Positions 17,084 through 25,379 of a stretch of DNA of 64,000 nucleotides are shown piece after piece. Location: NCBI GenBank assembly GCA_964611345.1, contig CAZSYU010000013.1:1-64000 (forward strand), written 5' to 3'. How positions within the stretch are numbered: position 1 is the first letter of the stretch; each line of letters opens with the position of its first letter. Made by a program: the position numbers and the translations under genes. A model generated the notes under the pieces. That model did no database searches. It had not been told where the DNA came from and saw only the letters and a program-made list of their open reading frames with translations. The stretch is from JALZVT01 sp964611345. GTDB taxonomy: Bacteria; Pseudomonadota; Gammaproteobacteria; Pseudomonadales; Azotimanducaceae.

Positions 17084-17854
17084 ATGTGCGGACGATTGAA
17101 CGTGACTGCTGATCCGCTGGCGGCACTGCTCATGGAGGCCTTTGGCATTGCTGCAACGCCTGAAACAAACCACAACCTGGCTCCGAGTGAGCCATTGCTG
17201 GTGGTCCGAGCTGCACCCGCTGGCAACTACGAATCCAGAGTGATGCGCTGGTGGTTGACGCCCTCTTGGTCAAAGGAGCTGAACACTCGGTATGCGATGT
17301 TCAACGCCCGATCGGAGACGTTGGCGCAGAAGCGTGCGTTTGCGAAACCCTTTCGTAGCCAGCGTTGTTTGGTGCCGGTGACGGGCTATTACGAATGGCA
17401 AACCCGGCAGCGCGAAAAGCTGCCATTTTATGTTCGTGCAGCGCAGGATCAGGGCCTCATGTTGGCCGGTCTCTGGGATAGCTGGACCAACCCGGCAACC
17501 GGCGAGCGTATTGACAGTTGCACCATTGTGACGAGCGCTGCGCATGACGACCTTCGAGCTCTGCATCACCGACAGCCCGTGTTTCTGAGCAGTGCCCAGG
17601 CCAAGGCTTGGCTTGAGCCTGATGTTGATCCCGCTAGTCTCATGCCCTTGTTTGCGCCGCACTTGCCTGTACCACTCGCGCTTGATCCGGTGTCGAGCTA
17701 CGTGAACAATGCGCGGCAGAAAAGCTCACGAGCACTCGTGCCTATCGCGCCAACACTGCCTGTTGATCGGCACCTGGCAGATTTGCTCGCTAGTGAGGAC
17801 GGGCGGACAAGGTCGCAAGTACCGCAGCACGGAGATTTTTTTGAGGACAGTTAA
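17084..17854 (+). CDS. SOS response-associated peptidase (YedK/HMCES family)
   Basis: 256 residues starting MCGR, where Cys2 becomes the N-terminal residue that crosslinks abasic sites in single-stranded DNA. Supporting motifs are NARSET, VPVTGYYEW and ALHHRQPVFL, which supply the conserved Asn, Glu and His. The ATG at 17084 is fixed by Cys2, although the frame is open upstream. The start lies 1 nt after the creD stop, so the pair are probably cotranscribed. Role: protection of abasic sites during replication (known for the family). Confidence 0.93.
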   Translation: MCGRLNVTADPLAALLMEAFGIAATPETNHNLAPSEPLLVVRAAPAGNYESRVMRWWLTPSWSKELNTRYAMFNARSETLAQKRAFAKPFRSQRCLVPVTGYYEWQTRQREKLPFYVRAAQDQGLMLAGLWDSWTNPATGERIDSCTIVTSAAHDDLRALHHRQPVFLSSAQAKAWLEPDVDPASLMPLFAPHLPVPLALDPVSSYVNNARQKSSRALVPIAPTLPVDRHLADLLASEDGRTRSQVPQHGDFFEDS

Positions 17855-17877
17855 CAGATGTTCGCTGTAACACCACT

Positions 17878-18324
17878 ATGTTGATTGGTTCAGGACACTG
17901 GACCGGGCGCGGTCGCTTTTTGTATGAGGGGCAAAGTCTCGGTAGTGTTGTTGAGCTTAAGTTCGAAAGCATACGCGACACTCATGGCGAACATCTGGAA
18001 GGGACGTTGCAACCTGAGGGTGGCGAAGCTCATGAGTTTGCGGTGCGTATTCTCGAAGATGAGACCGGAACTTTCACCGTGACTGCTGCGGGTATGAGTC
18101 CAAACCTTGTGGGTACGGCAAAACTCGAGAGTGAACCCCACCTTGCGATGTTATGGTCGGAAGACACAACGGCGATGGCCAGTGTGGCCTTGTTTTCTAC
18201 AGGCCGTGGAGTGGGTTGCCGCGGCTTCTATCGTCGGCCGGTGGGGGTAGTTACCTGGGAACTCGTGCTGACGCCCAACGTCCCTGTGAGGCGCGGTAAC
18301 AACGTGGTGAGTTTGCGCCGCTAG
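17878..18324 (+). CDS. conserved hypothetical protein, all-beta
   Basis: 148 residues beginning LIGSGHWTGRGRFLYEG, with evenly spaced beta-rich segments and WELVLT near the end, consistent with a lipocalin-like or beta-barrel fold. No signal peptide. It follows the SRAP gene by 23 bp and may share its transcript. Function not recognised. Confidence 0.7.
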   Translation: MLIGSGHWTGRGRFLYEGQSLGSVVELKFESIRDTHGEHLEGTLQPEGGEAHEFAVRILEDETGTFTVTAAGMSPNLVGTAKLESEPHLAMLWSEDTTAMASVALFSTGRGVGCRGFYRRPVGVVTWELVLTPNVPVRRGNNVVSLRR

Positions 18325-18331
18325 TGAGCCG

Positions 18332-19081
18332 CTAACGTAAATACGGCGTCACTGTGAGATTGATTTGCGCACTAATCGCACTGAGTATCTGCGGTTTACT
18401 CACTGATTCGTTCACCAAATATCGTATGAGTGTCGCATCCAGTAAGCTGTACAGCACGCCGGCGAGAGTATTGCTGTCAATGTGTGGATCGAGTTCGCCA
18501 TCGGCCTGAGCACGCGCTAACAGATTGCAGCACTTGTTGAGCGCTTGCTCGTCAAGGAGCGCAACAAAGCAGCTATGGTGGGAAGTCACTTTGAGCAGTT
18601 CTGCACAAACCTCCTTCCAGAGGTGCCGTTCGTTAGCGGCCACCGCGTCAACGTAACCTTTTGCGAAGTCCCGCAGCTTGGTGGTTAGTGGGTCGTTGCT
18701 GTTGGCTGAATCGAAGGTTTGGCGGCGCAACTTCAATAGATCTCTGGCGAGTAGCTCTTGCAGTATCAGCCCTTTCGTTGGGAAATAGTTATACAACGTC
18801 TGGTATGACATTTTTGCGGCGGCGGCGATACCACGCATCTTGGTGTCTGCGTAGCCCTGGCTGTTGATGAGCTCCTGCGCGCAAACCAGGATGCGCTCGC
18901 GCGCTTGGGCCTTCTTTTGTTCTCGCAGAGACTGTTTCCGAGCAGACGCTGCGCCTCTGTCAGGCGTAGTTTTGGTCAGGGTGGCTGCCGGGCTGGGTTT
19001 AGACTCAGCCTGGGTGTCAGAGGTGGTGTCTGAAGTGTTGGCGGAACAGCTGTTGTGGCTACCGGAAGTAATTGTGGTCAT
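18332..19081 (-). CDS. TetR family transcriptional regulator
   Basis: 249 residues. The first 55 are Ser/Thr-rich and disordered, then the TetR helix-turn-helix (RERILVCAQELINSQGYADTKMRGIAAAAKMSYQTLYNYFPTKG), then a helical ligand domain. The long N-terminal tail is unusual for the family; an internal start near residue 55 is possible. Converges with the preceding hypothetical gene (7 bp between stops). Targets and ligand unknown; the operator-like repeats in 2911-2955 are too far away to assign. Confidence 0.9.
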   Translation of the reverse strand: MTTITSGSHNSCSANTSDTTSDTQAESKPSPAATLTKTTPDRGAASARKQSLREQKKAQARERILVCAQELINSQGYADTKMRGIAAAAKMSYQTLYNYFPTKGLILQELLARDLLKLRRQTFDSANSNDPLTTKLRDFAKGYVDAVAANERHLWKEVCAELLKVTSHHSCFVALLDEQALNKCCNLLARAQADGELDPHIDSNTLAGVLYSLLDATLIRYLVNESVSKPQILSAISAQINLTVTPYLR

Positions 19082-19270
19082 GCGCCTTCCTATCCTTGCC
19101 TCGTGATCTTCCTTGCTGACGGCTGACGAACTTGCGGCGGTTAGGCGCTAAGTCCTAGGCTGTCAGGAAAAACTGGCCGGTAAAGCGTTAAAAAACTAAC
19201 GCCGTCACTTTATGAGGAATATGGCGGGACTGCAATCGGCTGGCTTGTGTTACGTCTGAGAATTTTCGCT

Positions 19271-19290
19271 AAAAAACCGACACCGGTGTC
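19271..19290 (-). terminator. Possible terminator after the QR-rich secreted protein gene
   Basis: The palindrome GACACCGGTGTC (19279-19290) is followed on the minus strand by GG and six T (19276-19271). A GACA-CCGG-TGTC hairpin would be short, so strength is doubtful. It lies 23 bp beyond the stop of the upstream gene. Confidence 0.4.
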
Positions 19291-19312
19291 TATTTTAGCC
19301 AGCGAACGCCGC

Positions 19313-20569
19313 TTAGCGGTGTTGCTGGGCGCTGTTGCGTTGTTGCTGTGCTCTGGGTTGGACCCTGGGCTGGCTGCTGCGCTGGTGCCTACGCTGCGAC
19401 CTGGCCTGCTCGTTGCTGGCTCGCCCTTGCGCAGTGCCCAGGGTGCGGTTTGTACGTTGTTCGCGCGCATCCAGACGTTGCTGTTGGCGGAGTCGCTGTT
19501 GGCGAATTTGCTGCTCGCGGAGTTGCTGCTCGCGAAGCTGCTGGGCGTGGATTTGCTGCGCTCGCGCCTGTGCCTGCTGGGTGTGTTGTTGCAATGCCGC
19601 CTGGGCCGCCTGGGCCGCCTGATTGCGGAGCGCGTTAGCCGTTGAAGCCGTTGCTGGCGCGACTGGCGTGACAGCTTGTGGCGCCTCGGGGGTGCGGGTG
19701 ATCGGCCGGTTAATGGACCCTATGCTCCCTATCCGGCCGCGGTTAAATGTCGTGCCGCCAAACCCTCTGTTGAAGCCGCTGCTAAATCCCAGGTGGCGAC
19801 CGAAACGGTCGTAGCAATGGGCACTGTGTCGGTGGCCTGCGCCGTAGCTTTGGTTGAAGAAGGAACTGCTGCGTGGGTTGTTGAGCCAGAACCAATGTGC
19901 GGAGCGACCGCTGAAGCCGTTGCGATTAGCTAACCAGTCATAGGCCCGGTTGTCGGCGAGCGAGTTCGAGAAAGGCTGATAGTTGGGGTCTTGACCGAAA
20001 GTGTAGCCGCGATCGACATAGCGCGAGGCGTAGTAGTCGCTGTTGTCACTGCGTGGTTCGAGCACAGCGGTGAGCGACGTGATGCTAACGCGATCTTCGA
20101 ATTGCAGACGCCATGACTTGTTGCTCTTGTGGGGCGCCTCGATCCGCAGCAAGCCCTGATTATCTGGCCCGGGCAGCGGCACCGGAGGCGTTACGTAGCG
20201 GCCAACTTTCAGACGCACTTCGCCGTTGTCGGTGCTGCTGGCTTCGAGTTCGACAGCACGCAAATTAAAGTCTTTGATGTCTATGTAGGTGGTGTTGGTG
20301 ATCAGAGTGCCGAGTTGTAGCTCACCATTTTTAAACCTTGCGTCCTGCAAGGGAACGTCAACGCGTAACACGTCCAGTTCCGCGTTCGCATCGGCGGCGG
20401 CTTTGGTGGGTGCAAGGAGAACGAATAGCGCCGTGAGTCCGAGTGCCAACGCCAACCAGAACGCCGCTGGACTAGCCGCTGGAGTAGAAAGAAATGAGCG
20501 CGTAACGAAAGCAGGTCGGGCAAAGATTGCCTGGAAATGTAACGCAGAATTTACAGTTGAGGTGGCCAC
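19313..20569 (-). CDS. secreted/periplasmic protein with Gln/Arg-rich tail, unknown function
   Basis: 418 residues. A signal-anchor-like stretch (FWLALALGLTALFVLLAPTKAAA, around residues 37-60) precedes a beta-rich domain (60-190), an aromatic/Gly-rich stretch (FGGTTFNRGRIGS) and a highly charged C-terminal third made of Q/R/L repeats (LREQQLREQQIRQQRLRQQ). The tail is strongly basic and predicted disordered or coiled coil, so it could bind RNA, DNA or anionic envelope polymers. The start at 20569 places the signal rather far in; a start nearer residue 35 would be shorter but no clear SD decides it. No family recognised. Confidence 0.65.
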   Translation of the reverse strand: MATSTVNSALHFQAIFARPAFVTRSFLSTPAASPAAFWLALALGLTALFVLLAPTKAAADANAELDVLRVDVPLQDARFKNGELQLGTLITNTTYIDIKDFNLRAVELEASSTDNGEVRLKVGRYVTPPVPLPGPDNQGLLRIEAPHKSNKSWRLQFEDRVSITSLTAVLEPRSDNSDYYASRYVDRGYTFGQDPNYQPFSNSLADNRAYDWLANRNGFSGRSAHWFWLNNPRSSSFFNQSYGAGHRHSAHCYDRFGRHLGFSSGFNRGFGGTTFNRGRIGSIGSINRPITRTPEAPQAVTPVAPATASTANALRNQAAQAAQAALQQHTQQAQARAQQIHAQQLREQQLREQQIRQQRLRQQQRLDAREQRTNRTLGTAQGRASNEQARSQRRHQRSSQPRVQPRAQQQRNSAQQHR

Positions 20570-20677
20570 TTTTGGTCTCCCGAATCGTCAGCGCCACCAC
20601 AATATCCGATTGGCGCTGAACTCAAGATGAACCTTTGGGTGGGTCAGGTCAAACCGCGGCGGCACGAGGAGGTGCTG

Positions 20678-21514
20678 CTAGGAGGTGGAGCGTCCACCCA
20701 GTAGATGTGGCTTGTCGTCGTCGCCACCAACAGACCCTTGCTTATCTGCTTCGCCGCGTAAAGCGGCTTCGAGCATGGCGAGGCCGGATGTTTGTGAACC
20801 TGTTGGTGCCGTGGTCGCGTGTGCCTCTAGCTGATCGACACGGTCAGCCCAGTTTTGCAGTTCCGATTCCATCTCTTGCAGGCGCGACTTCAGTCGGTCA
20901 ACCGTCGCGTCATCTGAGCCTGCGGTGACGTGTGGACCCGCAGCAAGGGCGGGCGATGCGGCGTTGGTTTCACCCATGAGTGACTGAGCTTTGAATTCGT
21001 GGATCGTGGATTCAGCCGAGTAGCCTTCACCGTTCTCCAGCTTGGCGTTGATCTTGCTTTGGGCAGCAATTTCATTGTTCAACTCGTCTATTTTGGTTTC
21101 AGCTTGCCCAGATTTTATCAGTAGTGCCTTGTTGCGCTGAAGCCATTTTGCTTGCTCGACTTGCAACTGCTCGACCTTTGCTTTGCGAATGCGCAGTGCC
21201 TCCGCCAGCTCGCTGGTGAGTGCGGTGGTTTCGTTTAATGCGGCGGTTAGTTCGCTAATCTCGCCCGACTTTTCGCGCAGCTCGTCCTCGGTCATTGGGA
21301 TGCTTGCGGCTTCGGCGTCCAGGCGTTCTTCCAGTTGCTTCAGAGTGACACGCTCACCGGTTACTTTGAACTTGTTGTCCGAAAGAACGTTAACCCTCTG
21401 TTCCAGGCGTTCCACTTTATGCGACGAGATCAGGCCTGACAGCCATATTCCACCCAGGCAGCCGGTAAGGACGCCCATGATGAATGAAGCAAAAGTGTAT
21501 AGATCGATTTCCAT
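20678..21514 (-). CDS. membrane-anchored coiled-coil protein, unknown function
   Basis: 278 residues. An N-terminal membrane helix (ASFIMGVLTGCLGGIWLSGLI) is followed by a coiled coil (about residues 35-165, heptad-rich with LKQLEERLDAEAAS and EALRIRKAKVEQLQVEQAKW). The C-terminus is low-complexity and acidic. The shape resembles LapB/RmuC-like anchored coiled coils but no domain is recognised. It lies 108 bp before the QR-rich gene in the same direction. Confidence 0.65.
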   Translation of the reverse strand: MEIDLYTFASFIMGVLTGCLGGIWLSGLISSHKVERLEQRVNVLSDNKFKVTGERVTLKQLEERLDAEAASIPMTEDELREKSGEISELTAALNETTALTSELAEALRIRKAKVEQLQVEQAKWLQRNKALLIKSGQAETKIDELNNEIAAQSKINAKLENGEGYSAESTIHEFKAQSLMGETNAASPALAAGPHVTAGSDDATVDRLKSRLQEMESELQNWADRVDQLEAHATTAPTGSQTSGLAMLEAALRGEADKQGSVGGDDDKPHLLGGRSTS

Positions 21515-21628
21515 GGACTAGTTCTCTGTCAGGGACCACTGTTTTAATGCGCTCACGGTAGCAACGCAACTCAACAGACTGAACAAGCAGTTTGCAAGAA
21601 TTTGTTCGGCATAGATGTGACGTTGTGC

Positions 21629-22861
21629 CTAGTTGTGAACAAGCTCGTCAGTCTGTTTGCGTGCCAGTGCGTCACTTAAAGCAGTGTTTGCGACGCGGTT
21701 CTGGCCGCGACGTGTATCGGGGACCAGCTGGACTTTTCGGGCCCCGTTGAAATGGGCGAACCCAAGCAACTCCTGGGCGATTGGCACCATGAGCGGCTCT
21801 GGATCGGTGTCGTCTTCCCAGAACAGACTTTTTACTTCAAATAGCCGGGTTTTGCGATGGACCTTACAGTCCAGGCGCCCAACAAAACGGTTGTTATGTA
21901 GCAGGGGTAGTGTGAAGTAGCCGTATTTGCGCTTACCTTCCGGCACATAACATTCCAGCACGTAGTCGAAGCCAAACAGTTTCTTTATTCGATCTCGCTG
22001 GATAATCAGATTATCGAATGGCGACAGCAAACAGGCGCGGTGCGGCCCATTGCGTTGCTTTGCGACGGTGAGCTGGTTGGCCGCCAGTCTGGCGACGTCA
22101 ACGTACCAGCGTTGCCCCTGCAGTTCGCGGACTTCGAGGGTGTGCTCCCGCACAAGATCCTCAAGTACATCGACGACAGCCGCGCGCAGAGCACGACCCC
22201 GTAGCTGATAGGTGAACGCAGGCTCAGGTGACGCACCCCAGCTCCGCAGCTGGGTTTCTATCAAATAAGTGGCGTATTCATGAGGGGTCGGGAATCGCGT
22301 ATCGACGTGATCAGGCAACACCCGTTCGCGCAGGTCGTAACGCTTCTGGAATCCTTGTCGGCCGGTAATCATCAGATCACCCTGCATGAACAGTTGTTCA
22401 AGGGCCTGCTTCGTGGGTTTCCAGTCCCACCAGCCGCGCGTGGCCTTGCTTTTCGACTCAAAATCTCTGGAGCGCAGCGGGCCGTCATCGGCGATACGCT
22501 TCAGCACTCGGCGCATCAGCTTGGTATCCCTGCTGCGCACCCAGCTTGATTTGCCGTCGCGCATATCGCGCATGAGAACCTGGGCGAATCGATAGTCTTG
22601 CATGGGCAGGTAGGCCGCGGCGTGTGCCCAGTACTCGAAGACGCTGCGATCTTTAATCGCGGTATCGAGCATCCAGGTTTCGTAGTCGAGTACCCGATTC
22701 CACAGCGTGTGATGATGGGCCCGAGCAACTACAGAAATAGTATCGATCTGCAGAAAACCGAGGTGACTGATGGCCTGATCCACAGCATCTTCACCAGCAG
22801 CAAACTGGTTTCTATCGGGTAAGCCCTGGCAGGCAACGGCCAGGGCCGCTAATTCACTCAT
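21629..22861 (-). CDS. ycaQ: YcaQ/AlkZ-type DNA glycosylase (winged-helix, crosslink repair family)
   Basis: 410 residues, the normal length of YcaQ. Markers are the QIDTISVVARAHHHTLWNR segment (QxD-type catalytic signature), YEYWAHAA-like FEYWAHAAAYLP, and the C-terminal LLSPFDNLIIQRDR plus RKYGYFTLPLL. Members unhook interstrand DNA crosslinks and remove alkylated bases. It starts with ATG at 22861; the gamma-glutamyltransferase stop lies 71 bp upstream in the same direction, so the two may be cotranscribed. Placement with SRAP suggests a DNA-repair neighbourhood. Confidence 0.88.
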   Translation of the reverse strand: MSELAALAVACQGLPDRNQFAAGEDAVDQAISHLGFLQIDTISVVARAHHHTLWNRVLDYETWMLDTAIKDRSVFEYWAHAAAYLPMQDYRFAQVLMRDMRDGKSSWVRSRDTKLMRRVLKRIADDGPLRSRDFESKSKATRGWWDWKPTKQALEQLFMQGDLMITGRQGFQKRYDLRERVLPDHVDTRFPTPHEYATYLIETQLRSWGASPEPAFTYQLRGRALRAAVVDVLEDLVREHTLEVRELQGQRWYVDVARLAANQLTVAKQRNGPHRACLLSPFDNLIIQRDRIKKLFGFDYVLECYVPEGKRKYGYFTLPLLHNNRFVGRLDCKVHRKTRLFEVKSLFWEDDTDPEPLMVPIAQELLGFAHFNGARKVQLVPDTRRGQNRVANTALSDALARKQTDELVHN

Positions 22862-22932
22862 GGCTCTATTCTACCGATAAATAAGACAACATATTTGCTA
22901 TTTGTACTGGGAATGACGGATTTTTGTCGACC

Positions 22933-24708
22933 TCAGGGTACCTTGATCACCGTGCCTTCGCGGCGTGGGTCTGCGGCGCCGGTCAGGCCCTCTGTACTGA
23001 CCCGCAATTGGTGCAGGCCCGAATTCTCGCCCTCTCGCTCCTGCACTGGATAGCCCAGTTGTTTGAGGGCCGCTGCCATCGTTTTACCGGCCTCGGTGGC
23101 GGTTTCTACCCGCACCTTCGGGCCGCGAGCGACCACATTGGGCGCGGCCACGGAATCGGCATCAGTCAGTCCCCAGCGGAGCGAGGCAAGCAGCGACTTG
23201 GCGACGTAGGCGATAATCGAATTGCCGCCGGGCGAACCGGTTACCAGGCGCAGGGAGCCATCTGGCGCAAAGGCCATAACCGGGGACATTGATGAGCGTG
23301 GGCGCTTCCTGGGTTGTGGGGCATTGGCGTGTGCCAGACCATCGGCGTCGCGCCGAAAATCTGTGAGCTGGTTATTCAACAGGAAGCCATGAACAAAGCG
23401 TGAGTTGCCAAAGGGTGCTTCCACCGAGGCCGTCATTGCAACCGCGTTGCCCGCTGTGTCGATGATTGAGAAGTGTGTTGTGCTGCTTGTTTCGGTGGGG
23501 AGGTCTGCTGCAAACCGACTGAGCAGCGGTTCTGCGCGCAACAGGGCACCCGGGTCGCCTGGAGTGGGAGACGCATCCGGGGCAAAGCGCTGTTCCGCCC
23601 GTGCGGCCAGATAAGTCGGGTTTAGCAGATCAGCGACAGGAATAGCGGCGAACTCCGGGTCACCGATGTAGTGATCACGATCGGCGTAGGCCAGCCGCTG
23701 AGCATCGACAAACGCGGCCATTTGCTGGGTTGCTGTAGGGTTTTCGGGGACCAGGTGATCATAGAGTGCGACCATACTGAGTGCTGCGAGCCCAGATGAC
23801 GGTGGTTGTACAGTGCAGAGTTTTTCGCTGCGGGTTTGCAGGCACAAAGCCTCGCCGCGAGTGGCCGTGTAATTGGCAAGGTCAGCCAGGCTGAGTTGTC
23901 CCGGCAGGGGATTGCGAGCGGTCGCGGCAACTATGGCCGTAGCGATCTCGCCGGTGTAGAACGCGCTTGGGCCTTCGGCGGCGATGCGCGACAGCGTCTG
24001 GGCGTAGTCGGCATTGGTGCGCAGCGCGCCCGCGGCCAGCGGCGTACCGTTCGGGTAAAAGTAACTGGCGGCCCCTGGGTCTTCATCGAGCCGGCCAAAC
24101 TGTGCGATGCGCGGTAAAAAACCCGCCAGTCTTGGCGACACCTCAAAGCCTTTGGTTGCCAGCGCAATTGCTGTGTTAAAAGGTTGCTGCCACGGCAGTT
24201 TGCCATGATCGTCGTGAGCTAACTTGTAAAGGGCAACGCTGCCAGGGACACCGGTGGAGACGCCACCTTGCCAGGCCTCACGAAAGCCAATCGTAGTGCC
24301 GTCCGCGGCAGCAAACAGATTGCCTGTTGCCGTTGCCGGGGCGCGCTCTCGGCCGTTGTAGGCCGTCAGCTTGTTGGCCTGCCGATCAAACACCAGCATA
24401 AATGCGCCACCGCCGATCCCTGAGCTTTGTGGCTCCACCAGCCCCAGCACGGTGTGGGCCGCAATAGCCGCATCCACGGCGTGCCCGCCTGCCCGTAATA
24501 CGTCGGCTGCAGCCTCTGCGGCGTAGGGGTTGGCCACAGACACCATACCGCCATGTACCCAATTCGACGCTTCTTCCTGAGTTTGTGCCTGAGTTTGCCC
24601 GGCTTGCGTTGCCGGTCCAGCAGTGAGCACAGCTTCGGGTTGCGTGCTGCAGGCAACGGCGAGCCCAAGGGCAATCGGGGTGATAAGAAAACGACTGAAC
24701 CTAGTAAT
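22933..24708 (-). CDS. ggt: gamma-glutamyltransferase, predicted lipoprotein, start probably ATT
   Basis: About 591 residues. The autoprocessing site is SSTTHFS, the nucleophile Thr near residue 410, with GSPGGNSI and SSMSPVM oxyanion and glycine-rich loops. It hydrolyses glutathione or transfers its glutamyl group in the periplasm. The signal RFSRFLITPIALGLAVAC with lipobox LAVAC is in frame, but no ATG, GTG or TTG precedes it back to an in-frame stop; the first usual start is GTG at 24630, after the lipobox. An ATT at 24708 has GGAG 7 nt upstream, so it is the likely start (inference). A sequencing error is the alternative. Confidence 0.85.
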   Translation of the reverse strand: MTRFSRFLITPIALGLAVACSTQPEAVLTAGPATQAGQTQAQTQEEASNWVHGGMVSVANPYAAEAAADVLRAGGHAVDAAIAAHTVLGLVEPQSSGIGGGAFMLVFDRQANKLTAYNGRERAPATATGNLFAAADGTTIGFREAWQGGVSTGVPGSVALYKLAHDDHGKLPWQQPFNTAIALATKGFEVSPRLAGFLPRIAQFGRLDEDPGAASYFYPNGTPLAAGALRTNADYAQTLSRIAAEGPSAFYTGEIATAIVAATARNPLPGQLSLADLANYTATRGEALCLQTRSEKLCTVQPPSSGLAALSMVALYDHLVPENPTATQQMAAFVDAQRLAYADRDHYIGDPEFAAIPVADLLNPTYLAARAEQRFAPDASPTPGDPGALLRAEPLLSRFAADLPTETSSTTHFSIIDTAGNAVAMTASVEAPFGNSRFVHGFLLNNQLTDFRRDADGLAHANAPQPRKRPRSSMSPVMAFAPDGSLRLVTGSPGGNSIIAYVAKSLLASLRWGLTDADSVAAPNVVARGPKVRVETATEAGKTMAAALKQLGYPVQEREGENSGLHQLRVSTEGLTGAADPRREGTVIKVP

Positions 24709-24809
24709 TGCATTGCTCCAGCAGCCCCATAACGCAAGGGCTTCGTGACTTCCTGCCCATAGTATCTAAAAGCGCGACCGCCTTGGGGCAAAAGAATTTT
24801 ATTCAAGGG

Positions 24810-24837
24810 CTTTGAAAGCAAGCGAGCGGCGCCATCT
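24810..24837 (+). promoter_or_regulatory. Candidate heat-shock (sigma-32) promoter of hsp20
   Basis: CTTTGAAA (24810-24817) and CGCCATCT (24830-24837) resemble the sigma-32 CTTGAA and CCCCAT-T boxes, with 13 nt between TTGAA and CGCCAT, inside the usual spacing. It lies about 55 bp before the hsp20 start, fitting a heat-shock gene. Confidence 0.5.
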
Positions 24838-24891
24838 CTGCAGGGTCACGATAAATTTTGTGTCTAATTTGCAACACACAGGAGATAGATT

Positions 24892-25290
24892 ATGAGTGTC
24901 ATTGTTTGGAACGCACCGCGTCAGGACAGAGCTGCTCGCTTTACCCCGGCCGCGGACATCGTCGAAACCCAGGCCGGGTATGTCATTGAACTGGATCTGC
25001 CGGGCTTCGCCGCGAGCGACGTGGAGGTGCATGTCCAAGACAGTGTGCTGCGCGTTGCCGGTGAACGCCCGAAAGCGCCGGAACCCGCCGAGCAGGAGCC
25101 AACCGCTGCCGAAACGCGCCGCATACATCGGGCCGAGCGTACCGTGGGAAAATTTGCCCGCCAGTTTCGCTTGCCAAAAGATGCTGACGAGGCAGCGGTA
25201 ACAGCGACGGCAAGTAATGGCGTGCTGACCCTCGAGATTGCCCGGTTGGCTGAAGCGACCCCCCGGAGCATTGAGGTAAAGGTGGCCTGA
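24892..25290 (+). CDS. Hsp20/alpha-crystallin family small heat-shock protein
   Basis: 132 residues with the alpha-crystallin domain (AADIVETQAGYVIELDLPGFAASDVEVHVQDSVLRVAGER up to NGVLTLEIARL). It acts as an ATP-independent holdase for unfolding proteins, forming oligomers. The IXI-like end is weak (RSIEVKV). A strong SD AGGAGAT precedes the ATG. A sigma-32-like promoter lies upstream. Confidence 0.92.
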   Translation: MSVIVWNAPRQDRAARFTPAADIVETQAGYVIELDLPGFAASDVEVHVQDSVLRVAGERPKAPEPAEQEPTAAETRRIHRAERTVGKFARQFRLPKDADEAAVTATASNGVLTLEIARLAEATPRSIEVKVA

Positions 25291-25340
25291 AGCCAGCCCC
25301 GAGGGCGGTCTTGCAGCATGCAGCCAGCCTTGCGGCATAA

Positions 25341-25359
25341 TGGGGGCCTTTGGCCCCCA
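25341..25359. promoter_or_regulatory. Perfect inverted repeat between hsp20 and the ion channel gene
   Basis: TGGGGGCC-TTT-GGCCCCCA, an 8-bp stem with a 3-nt loop (25341-25348 and 25352-25359). No T run follows, so it is not a standard intrinsic terminator; it may stop RNA decay or hide part of the leader 20 bp before the channel ATG. Confidence 0.4.
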
Positions 25360-25379
25360 GGCTGACCGCAGAGACGACT

